Shown one piece after another: positions 9,111-16,068 of a stretch of 64,000 nt of DNA. A program made the position numbers and the translations under genes. Origin of the DNA: Rhodocyclales bacterium (lineage in GTDB: Bacteria; Pseudomonadota; Gammaproteobacteria; Burkholderiales; Rhodocyclaceae). The notes under the pieces were generated by a model. It saw nothing but the letters and a program-made list of their open reading frames with translations. It was not told where the DNA came from and ran no database searches. The stretch covers positions 1 through 64,000 of the forward strand of contig JAQGMG010000004.1 of NCBI GenBank assembly GCA_028292485.1, in the 5' to 3' direction. Position 1 is the first letter of the stretch; each line of letters opens with the position of its first letter.

Positions 9111-9638
9111 TCATTTGCCAAACAATCGTTGCCACAACGAAGGCTTGTCCGCTTCGTTCAACGGTTCGTCCAAGCAATGATCGCCATCGCTAGCCCACTT
9201 AGTCAGAAACGGCTCATTCCGTACATTTTTCGCCAAACAGAACTCGGCGCGATAGCGGCGTTTTGTCACGATGTCAGCAAGATAGGGCACGCCATATTTC
9301 AAAGGCACTGGCTCAACTAGCACTTTTCCAGACGACCAGCCCAACCCATACTTAACACACAAACTTTCATCACCAGGCATTGCTGCTAGCCCACGGTCTT
9401 CGTCGATGTGCCACACCACAGCCCCTCGATTAATGCTAACAACCAATGTCTGCCCAAAACGAGACGGTTTGTCATCGGCATCAAGAATGGCAAAGAAGCA
9501 CGGCACCCCATCCTTCAAGACAACTTGCGCATCGCCGTCGTAGCCCTTCGACATAGCAAAAGATTGGGTTGGAAAATTGAAACCAACGACGACAAAACTA
9601 GCGCTCAATATGAGTCGTATTAGGCAGCAGCGAGACAT
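9111..9638 (-). CDS. Exported protein, candidate periplasmic immunity protein, copy 2
   Basis: The 175-aa product has a signal peptide (MSRCCLIRLILSASFVVV through TQSFA). The mature domain has VVLKDGVPCFF, YGVPYLADI, four conserved cysteines and the C-terminus EADKPSLWQRLFGK, which parallels copy 1 almost residue for residue. The start at 9638 lies inside the end of the upstream effector gene (stop at 9598), a 41-nt overlap that suggests coupled translation of toxin and antidote. GAGG lies about 12 nt upstream of the ATG. The 5' ends of both copies also share DNA similarity (TAGCGCTCAAT and AGTCGTATT), as expected for a tandem duplication. Confidence 0.74.
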   Translation of the reverse strand: MSRCCLIRLILSASFVVVGFNFPTQSFAMSKGYDGDAQVVLKDGVPCFFAILDADDKPSRFGQTLVVSINRGAVVWHIDEDRGLAAMPGDESLCVKYGLGWSSGKVLVEPVPLKYGVPYLADIVTKRRYRAEFCLAKNVRNEPFLTKWASDGDHCLDEPLNEADKPSLWQRLFGK

Positions 9639-10833
9639 CCGATGGATTCCTCAGGAAATTGGCAAGAACTTGCTGAAAAAATGCTAAGTCAGCGACGTGA
9701 CGCCGATGTTGAGCGTCATTGCCAGCGAGATAAGAAGCGTCAAAATAATGTGCAACCAAATTTCCCTGCTGCTCCATGTTGAAGTCAGGCATTGATTTTC
9801 CCGCATCGGCCACAGCATCATAGTTGTAAGCAGGAGCACCCCCAGCGTAACCGCCCTTTGCGCTAATCACGACGCCATTGAACCAAACCGAATAGCCCAT
9901 TTGGTACTGCCAAACATGGGTCATCTCATGAATAAACAAAACCTTCATGGCGTCTTGAGTTGATGCTGTTGAGTAGTCAGGTTGGAATGCTTTTGGCGGA
10001 AAGTGAATTTCACCCATTGGGGTCATTGCATTTTTCGAGCTCGCTGGCACTCCCAATAGGCCGCCTTTGTGAATTTTTACCTTGCCATAGTCAAGGCTGT
10101 CCTTGAATACCTTGCGAGCCATTTCAATCTCGCCAGGTGTCAGGCCCCGCACATCCATCTCGACTGTTTGCGTGACCACCGATGAGCCAATGTCCGTCGG
10201 ATTGGTTTGAACATTCGCCAATGGCATATCGATGCTAGAGGACGAATCGGTACTAGCCGCAATCTCGGCATGCGCCGCGCAGCAAAACACCTTGCTGGGG
10301 GTCAGCTCGGCTTTCGTGACTGTTTGCGGCGAATCCGTTGCCACTCGCTCTGTGTGGCCGGTCGCATCCGTGGTGCCCGAAACTGTCTTGCCGTTGCCAA
10401 GGGTGAGAACGTAGTTGACCCCGGTCAGAGCCGCGCCGTCTTTGGTCACAAAGCGGATTTTTTCATCGAATTTGTGGGGCGTTTCTGGATTGGCGTGTGT
10501 GTCCGCAGCTGCAGCCGTAGCCGCGGCAGGGGCCGCCGAACTGGAGTCACCGCCGGGACCACCATCGGTCGTCAAGATTTGGCTGGCGAGCAATGTAGCG
10601 CCGCAAGCCGTCTTGTCACCATGACGTGCAACGGCTTTGCCGTCGATCAGACAGGCGGAGTCTCCGGTGACGATGACGGTCGGGCTGTGGCAACCCTTTT
10701 TCGGACAGGTGACCTTGTCGCCGACGCGTGCAATGCGTTTCCCCCCGACATCGCTGCTCGGCGCTCCTTCTATTACAACGCCGCCGTGGTCTGTCTTGTC
10801 GCCCATCAGAATGACTGGCTTGCCCATCTTCAA
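9598..10833 (-). CDS. PAAR-domain T6SS effector with HExxH metallopeptidase-like C-terminus
   Basis: The 411-aa product has three parts. Residues 1-85 are a PAAR domain (MGKPVILMGDKTDHGG, then CPKKGCHSPTVIVTG and AVARHGDKTACGATL) that would cap the VgrG spike. An Ala-rich linker (96-112) and an Ig/transthyretin-like stretch (121-180) follow. The C-terminal domain (about 225-400) has HEMTHVWQYQ (302-311) and a downstream Glu in NMEQQG (354), a gluzincin-like zinc site. Similar HEMTHVWQ domains occur in PAAR, VgrG and Rhs effectors. It is followed by two exported candidate immunity genes, one overlapping its stop. The substrate is unknown, and proteolytic or cell-wall activity is inference. Confidence 0.87.
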   Translation of the reverse strand: MKMGKPVILMGDKTDHGGVVIEGAPSSDVGGKRIARVGDKVTCPKKGCHSPTVIVTGDSACLIDGKAVARHGDKTACGATLLASQILTTDGGPGGDSSSAAPAAATAAAADTHANPETPHKFDEKIRFVTKDGAALTGVNYVLTLGNGKTVSGTTDATGHTERVATDSPQTVTKAELTPSKVFCCAAHAEIAASTDSSSSIDMPLANVQTNPTDIGSSVVTQTVEMDVRGLTPGEIEMARKVFKDSLDYGKVKIHKGGLLGVPASSKNAMTPMGEIHFPPKAFQPDYSTASTQDAMKVLFIHEMTHVWQYQMGYSVWFNGVVISAKGGYAGGAPAYNYDAVADAGKSMPDFNMEQQGNLVAHYFDASYLAGNDAQHRRHVADLAFFQQVLANFLRNPSDVSLLPNTTHIER

Positions 10834-10891
10834 CTTCCCCTAATATCCAAATATCATTCTTGCGCTGCAGACGCTGGTCGATTCGTACCGA

Positions 10892-11881
10892 TCAGTTGCC
10901 TTGTCGTGCTCCGGCACGACGTAATTCCACATGCCCGAAATCCATGAATTTCCAGCGGCCCCCCCAGGTGAGGCCCGCCGCTTCGGCCTCACGTCCGTAC
11001 AGCTCGTAACCACGCATGGCCCAGGTATCCCTTTCCGAGATCACCAGCCTGCCGTTACGCAAAAAGGCGCAATCCGCAGCCAGGCCGTATTGGTGGTAAC
11101 TCTGAAAGGCTTTGGCGTTCGTCACATTGCCGCCCATCGCCGCCAGCCTGTTTTGCCGATCCGGGCTTCGGTAACCCTCGATCAGCGCCATTTCGTACCC
11201 TTGTTCGCGCATGCGCAGGAACACTTTCAGCAGCGCTTGCTGAAACGCCACGTCCAGTAGTCCCCAATCCCGACTGGCATCCACCAGCGCAGGCCTTTCA
11301 GCCAATACCTCGCGCGTCGCAAAAATCTCGGGAGGCAGCGCCGGTGGCGGAACGAGACGTTCTCCATCCAGCAGCGCGGTAATTACAGCGTCCTGCCTGC
11401 TTTCGTTATTTGAATAACTGCCCACATCCACGCGATGCTGAAATAACAAAATCACCAAAATCGGCATTGCGATAATCAGCAATGCGGCGATCAACCAGCG
11501 TCGATAAATCAATATTGTGTTTACGCTGAAAGCACTTCGTGACGCCAGGCCCGTCGAAACGGCAAGGGTATTTCCACGAATTACGCTAAAAACGGATTTA
11601 AACGCCAAAAACGATTTATTTAATATATTTAAAAATTTTCGCGTCAATTTCTCCCGGAGATCCGGGAATATCAATAGAAAACAGACGGCCAATATCACAA
11701 CGCCATAGGCGGCAAGAATTATAGAGGGCATCGAATATCCCGGCCGTGCCGTTTGTCTGTTACCGGCGGTGTTGCTATTGACATATCGGTATTTGCGGGA
11801 TTTTGACGGAAATTTAATGGGAGCGTGAAATAAAAAATTGATCAGGCGATCAATTGTCGCGGATATTGGCGGGGAATTCAT
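10892..11881 (-). CDS. Membrane-anchored M15-family peptidase (VanY/TagX-like)
   Basis: The 329-aa product has two hydrophobic segments (about 53-72 and 128-147) and a C-terminal zinc peptidase of the M15 family. The domain shows ALIEGYRSPDRQN (232-244), SYHQYGLAADCAF (261-273, with H263 and D270) and DFGHVEL (314-320, H317). M15 enzymes cut peptide stems of peptidoglycan. TagX, an L,D-endopeptidase in the Acinetobacter T6SS, is the closest functional parallel and lets the apparatus cross the cell wall. The start is uncertain: ATG 11881 gives the full frame, but ATG 11731 (MPSIILAAYG) gives a cleaner membrane anchor. The 5' half is clearly more AT-rich than its neighbours. Confidence 0.87.
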   Translation of the reverse strand: MNSPPISATIDRLINFLFHAPIKFPSKSRKYRYVNSNTAGNRQTARPGYSMPSIILAAYGVVILAVCFLLIFPDLREKLTRKFLNILNKSFLAFKSVFSVIRGNTLAVSTGLASRSAFSVNTILIYRRWLIAALLIIAMPILVILLFQHRVDVGSYSNNESRQDAVITALLDGERLVPPPALPPEIFATREVLAERPALVDASRDWGLLDVAFQQALLKVFLRMREQGYEMALIEGYRSPDRQNRLAAMGGNVTNAKAFQSYHQYGLAADCAFLRNGRLVISERDTWAMRGYELYGREAEAAGLTWGGRWKFMDFGHVELRRAGARQGN

Positions 11882-12059
11882 TTTGAATCAATAAGACGCA
11901 TGGGCATTGCACCGCATGCGGAAATTCTTTTTAGGGAATTAAACGTTTGTTTTATTTTTAATTGCAAATCAAGCCAGGTTTGGCCTTTGCATATTCAGTC
12001 GAGGTGCGCGACACGATTATCGCGAAGCGACTCTCACGAGGAAAGTCCGGTCCATTGGG

Positions 12060-13160
12060 TCAGGAGTGCGTGCCTGAGTCGTCAAATCCGAGCAGGTCTT
12101 CAAAGCGGCTGATTGCGCCTTCATCCTTGAGTACCGTCTTGAGCCAGACGTGGAGTGGCATTTCACCCCAGCTTGCGGCCTTGTCAGCGAGATAGGCCAC
12201 CGGACTGTGGGGCTCGGTCCTGCGGAAGAAATCAGCCACCTGGCGAAGTTGTTGCAATGCCTGGGCCCGGCTGCGAATGGGGCCAGCGACGCGCGACCCT
12301 TCTCTCTCGTCCTGTGCCGGCTGGCCGTGGGGTTCGCCTTGTTCGTCGGCACCTGCCGGCGCTTCGTCCATGGGCGCTGAGCTTATTACGCCATTCTCAC
12401 GCGCAATGCGCTGCAGTGCGTCCGAATAGGTTTCCAGTGCGGTCTTCAAAGGGGTAAATGACGGGCCTTCGAGGGCGAGACGTGAATCCGCTACCTCGGC
12501 GAGCTCGTTGATGGCCTGCGCGCAGGACACGCAGCTTTCAATCTGTTGTTCGTAGAAGGTTCGGGGGGTAGCGCGTTGGGCGTTCTTGAACAGTTGCAGG
12601 GTGACGCGCCGCGCCGATTCGGCGCTCTCGGCTGCATCGGGTGAGCGTTCGAGCAAAAGCTGATACGCGCGTGCGGACTCAAGTTCCTGCAGTCCATATT
12701 GTTGTGCTGCGCCTTTGACCAAAGGCAGCTCGCGGGCGAGCTGAACGCAACGTGTTATCAGCCAGCTCAGATTGCCGATGCGCTGCTCCATATCGCCGCC
12801 GTCCGGGAGGGGGTGCAGACTGTCCCAGAATTGATTCATCAGGCCGGTCATTAGCCTCAGCCCGTGCTCCATGCCCGCAACACCCCGAGTTTTTGCGCTT
12901 GCTTCGGTGTACCAGGAGGCCAGCCGCAAGTCTTTTGTCTGACTGGAAAGCAATGAAGTCGTCAGCTGCAGGCACTTTGCCCAGTCTGCTTCCTTGAGCG
13001 CGGTTATCCATTCGCCTTGGTCCAGAGACGCGTCATCGGCGCGGCGCGCTTCCTGGATGGCATCGAATTCCGCAGAGAATGACATGTCGCTTCCCGACGG
13101 TTGAGCATCCGCAATGGGGTTGAGTAGCGGGGCGAGGTCGGACGCATGATCGAAAGTCAT
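12060..13160 (-). CDS. tssA: TssA, ImpA-family T6SS assembly protein
   Basis: The 366-aa product begins MTFDHASDLAPLLNPI and continues with the ImpA N-terminal signature SGSDMSFSAEFDAIQEAR, then DWAKCLQLTTSLLSSQTKDLRLASW and LMNQFWDSLHP. TssA proteins prime or cap sheath and tail-tube assembly at the baseplate. I chose the ATG at 13160, where the family's opening begins. The frame extends upstream to 13271 through sequence that does not look coding. No Shine-Dalgarno is obvious. It is the first gene of the visible minus-strand T6SS operon, with the tRNA upstream. Confidence 0.93.
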   Translation of the reverse strand: MTFDHASDLAPLLNPIADAQPSGSDMSFSAEFDAIQEARRADDASLDQGEWITALKEADWAKCLQLTTSLLSSQTKDLRLASWYTEASAKTRGVAGMEHGLRLMTGLMNQFWDSLHPLPDGGDMEQRIGNLSWLITRCVQLARELPLVKGAAQQYGLQELESARAYQLLLERSPDAAESAESARRVTLQLFKNAQRATPRTFYEQQIESCVSCAQAINELAEVADSRLALEGPSFTPLKTALETYSDALQRIARENGVISSAPMDEAPAGADEQGEPHGQPAQDEREGSRVAGPIRSRAQALQQLRQVADFFRRTEPHSPVAYLADKAASWGEMPLHVWLKTVLKDEGAISRFEDLLGFDDSGTHS

Positions 13161-13462
13161 TGGAGGGGCTCTTCGGAATCGTTTGAAAGAAAGGTACGCA
13201 GGGCACGCCGGGTAGGCCGGCATCATAACAACTTGAGATTCGGATACCAATCGATTACCGGTATGAATCACGACCTGGCGGCATTATCTCAAGGCAGATC
13301 CGGCGATTATTTGCAGGTCACAGACGGCATCTGGAGCCCGGATCAATTCAATGCTAGCTGGTGGCACGAGGGCAACTCGATTGGCATGTATGTGCGCGTG
13401 CCTCAATGCGTGCCTCAATATTCCCCGGATGCCAATGAGCGCGAACGAGGCGAATTGTTTCC
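13161..13462. other. Intergenic stretch between tssA and the tRNA gene
   Basis: This 302-bp gap must hold the promoter of the minus-strand T6SS genes unless they are read from the tRNA promoter. I found no -24/-12 sigma-54 element and no convincing sigma-70 element on the minus strand. It contains a perfect 12-bp tandem duplication (13396..13419). No open frame in it looks like a gene. Confidence 0.5.
13396..13419. repeat. Perfect 12-bp tandem direct repeat
   Basis: GCGTGCCTCAAT occurs twice head to tail (13396..13407 and 13408..13419) in the gap between the tRNA 3' end and tssA. It could be a small slippage duplication or a repeated protein-binding site in the T6SS promoter region. Confidence 0.8.
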
Positions 13463-13537
13463 TGGTCCCATCGACAGGAATCGAACCTGTATCTGCCGCT
13501 TAGGAGGCGGCCGTTCTATCCATTGAACTACGATGAG
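13463..13537 (-). tRNA. tRNA-Arg (anticodon CCT)
   Basis: Read on the minus strand, the gene folds as a cloverleaf. The acceptor stem CTCATCG pairs with CGATGGG (one T-G wobble). The anticodon stem GCCGC/GCGGC carries the loop CTCCTAA, giving anticodon CCT. The T arm is ACAGG-TTCGATT-CCTGT. The discriminator is A and the CCA end is encoded (13463..13465). It decodes AGG. Its 3' end faces the T6SS gene cluster. Confidence 0.96.
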
Positions 13538-13606
13538 TGCGCGGGCGGGCGTTGCAGCGGCGCGTATTGTAGCTGCTGGATTCGCAGTTTCACCAGATGG
13601 CCCTGC

Positions 13607-15850
13607 TCAACCTGCCTTGCTTTGGTCGCTCGCTTCGGCCGCTGGCGTGGGCTCGGGCCGTGGGTAGCGTGGAATGCGGACGACGAACTCGGTGCCTTGT
13701 TGCGCACGATTGCGGGCAAATATCTGGCCGTGATGGGCGGTGACGATTTCGCGGCAAATGGGCAGCCCCAGCCCGGTGCCTCCGGCGTTGTTGCGCGTCT
13801 TGCTGCTCTGGACGAATTTGTCGAAAACGCTTTCGAGTTCCCCGGCGGGTATGCCGATGCCTTCGTCAGCAACGATCAGTTCCACGCCACGTTCGGCACC
13901 GGCTTCGGTTTGCGTGAAGGGCCGGAAGGTGAGGGTGATGTTGCTGCCTTCCGGTGAGAACTTGATGGCGTTGGAGAGCAGGTTGCGTACGACTTGCGCG
14001 AGGCGCGTGTCGTCGGCCATGACCAGGGTATCGCAGGCCTCGTTGTGCAGGGTGGCGTTGAGGCGCTTGGCAAGCAGGCTGGCTTCGAACTCGCGCAGGG
14101 CTTCCTCCACGACGCTTTCGAACAGCACACGCTGGATACGCAGCACCATGCGGCCCGATTCGAGTTTGGAGAGGTCGAGCAGGTCATTGAGCAGGCCCAG
14201 CAGCCGGTCACCGCTTTCACGGATGCGCTGGAAGTAGGTGCGCAGTTTGTCGGGTGCTTCTGTCGATGACGGTTGTGGCTTGGCGGCTTTTTCCTCACCG
14301 AGCCGGGCGAAGCTGAGGACTGCGTGCATCGGTGTGCGTAATTCGTGTGACATATTCGCCAGGAACTGGCTCTTCGCCGCGTTGGCTCTTTCGGCCTCTT
14401 TCTTGGCTTGTATGAGGTGGGTCGTTTGCTCTTCCACCATGTCCTCGAGGCTATCGCGGTGGCGGCGTAGTTCTTCTTCGGCATCCTTGTGATGAGTGAT
14501 GTCGGTGTAGATGCCGATCATGCGCAAGGGTTTGCCATCGGCCGAGTGTTCCACGACCCGGCCGCGATCGAGCAGCCACATGTACGTGCCGTCCTTGCGC
14601 ATCTGCCGCAGTTCGCAGATGTAGATGGGAACGCGGCCGGAGAGATGCACGTCAAGCGCGGCCTGCGCGGCTTCCGCGTCATCGGGATGGATGCGGCGTG
14701 TGCGCTCGGCCTCGCTGTTGCCGATCTCGGCCTCGTCAAAGCCCTGCATCACCTTCCAGTGCCGGGAGTAGAAGACCTTGGCAGAGCTGAGGTCCCAGTC
14801 CCAGAGGCCATCGCCCGCACCTTCGAGGGCAAACTGCCAGCGTGCTTCGGCGTGGCGTAGCGAGGTGATATCGGTGGCTGTGCCGATGATGACGCGCTGA
14901 CCTTCAACGTCGCGACCGACAACCTTGCGCAGGATCTCCTGCCGCACGACGCCTTGCTGGTTGAAAATGGCGTGTTCGGATTCATGCACCAGCCCCTCGT
15001 CGGCCAGCAGCATCTCGTCTTCGCTGGCATCGATGAGTTCGGCAATGTCTTGCCTGAGCAGATCGCTGGCGCGCTTGCCGAGCAGCTCATGCATCGGCAT
15101 GCCCGTGCTCAAGGTATGGGCGCGATTGGTCATGATGTAGCGATGCTGCGTGTCCTTGACGAACAGGGGCGTTGGCAGCGCGTCAAACACGAATTGCAGG
15201 AAGGCCCGCAAGCGGCTTTGCGCGGCCAGCGCGTCGCGCGCCTCCTGTTCGGCGATGCGCACGCTGGTGATGTCGACGAAGGTACCCACGATGAGGGGAT
15301 TGCCTTCCTCGTCTTCGCTGCGCGCCTTGGCGACGATCTGGTAAAGATCCGCGCCGGTCACCGGATGCGCAATGCATTCTTCCTTGAAAATCTGTTTGCC
15401 GGCCAGAACCTCCACGTCCTCTTGCTGGATCAGGCTGGCCAGGGCGTCGGAGCGCGTCAGGGCGCTGGCCGTCTTGCCGAGGATCTGCTCGCGTGTGAGG
15501 TTGCGCTGTGCGCAGTAGGCTTCGTTGACCATCACCAGGCGGCCGTCCGCACCCTTCACGAAGATGGGTTCGGGGATGACGTCGACGGCGCGTTGCATGA
15601 AGGCGCGAGCGCGGCGGTGAACCTCGCTCTGACGGGATGCGGGCTGCCCCATGTCGCGGGCGAGGCGGCACCAGGCATAGCTGCTGATGACTGCCAGCAA
15701 AACCGCCGAGACGCCGACCCAGCCGGCCGCGATGGCGCCGATTGCGAGCGCAGCGAACATCGCCAGCGTCGCCATCGCTTGCAGGGCGAGCGTGCGAATA
15801 CCGCTGTTTGCGTTCACCTGGCTGGCGGATTGGCTTGGAGCGTCGCTCAT
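13607..15850 (-). CDS. Hybrid-free PAS sensor histidine kinase
   Basis: The 747-aa product has two membrane segments at about 22-60, then three PAS domains (about 82-200, 213-330 and 335-455, the last followed by a PAC-type MIGIYTDITHHKDAEEEL). A coiled linker leads to a HisKA domain with H502 in NMSHELRTPMHA, and a HATPase with NAIKFSPEGS (N box), ADEGIGIP (G1) and GGTGLGLPI (G2). It has no receiver domain. It should autophosphorylate in response to a redox, small-molecule or membrane signal and pass phosphate to a separate regulator, but none is adjacent. The ATG at 15850 is divergent from uup. The protein is complete, and the signal it senses cannot be told. Confidence 0.93.
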   Translation of the reverse strand: MSDAPSQSASQVNANSGIRTLALQAMATLAMFAALAIGAIAAGWVGVSAVLLAVISSYAWCRLARDMGQPASRQSEVHRRARAFMQRAVDVIPEPIFVKGADGRLVMVNEAYCAQRNLTREQILGKTASALTRSDALASLIQQEDVEVLAGKQIFKEECIAHPVTGADLYQIVAKARSEDEEGNPLIVGTFVDITSVRIAEQEARDALAAQSRLRAFLQFVFDALPTPLFVKDTQHRYIMTNRAHTLSTGMPMHELLGKRASDLLRQDIAELIDASEDEMLLADEGLVHESEHAIFNQQGVVRQEILRKVVGRDVEGQRVIIGTATDITSLRHAEARWQFALEGAGDGLWDWDLSSAKVFYSRHWKVMQGFDEAEIGNSEAERTRRIHPDDAEAAQAALDVHLSGRVPIYICELRQMRKDGTYMWLLDRGRVVEHSADGKPLRMIGIYTDITHHKDAEEELRRHRDSLEDMVEEQTTHLIQAKKEAERANAAKSQFLANMSHELRTPMHAVLSFARLGEEKAAKPQPSSTEAPDKLRTYFQRIRESGDRLLGLLNDLLDLSKLESGRMVLRIQRVLFESVVEEALREFEASLLAKRLNATLHNEACDTLVMADDTRLAQVVRNLLSNAIKFSPEGSNITLTFRPFTQTEAGAERGVELIVADEGIGIPAGELESVFDKFVQSSKTRNNAGGTGLGLPICREIVTAHHGQIFARNRAQQGTEFVVRIPRYPRPEPTPAAEASDQSKAG

Positions 15851-16068
15851 GTATGGGAAAAGTGATGCCTATGCATAAAGGAAACCTTGAATGGATATCG
15901 GCACCCGTGGAAACAAGCTTTACTTACCATGACGGGGAGGGCGGCGTAGAATCGCGCCCTCACGCTTGTTTCATGCCTCGGCCAGTACCCGTTCATGGCT
16001 GAAGCCTGTTCTTGTCATTCCTCATTGCAAGACTCTCATTGCACGACTCTCATTGACGACTTTATCCC
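15851..16068. promoter_or_regulatory. Divergent promoter region, sensor kinase / uup, with 14-bp spaced direct repeats
   Basis: This 218-bp gap separates divergently transcribed genes and must carry promoters for both. GACTCTCATTG occurs at 16031..16041 and again at 16045..16055, with a further CTCATTG at 16021..16027, all just upstream of uup. The 14-bp spacing puts the copies more than one helical turn apart. I could not assign -35/-10 boxes with confidence. Confidence 0.45.

Noticed and set aside
13876-14484. Open frames overlapping the sensor kinase gene in other frames
   Set aside because: The translated sequences are Ser/Arg/Pro-rich without domain features, as expected for shadow frames. 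The PAS, HisKA and HATPase motifs fix the real frame.
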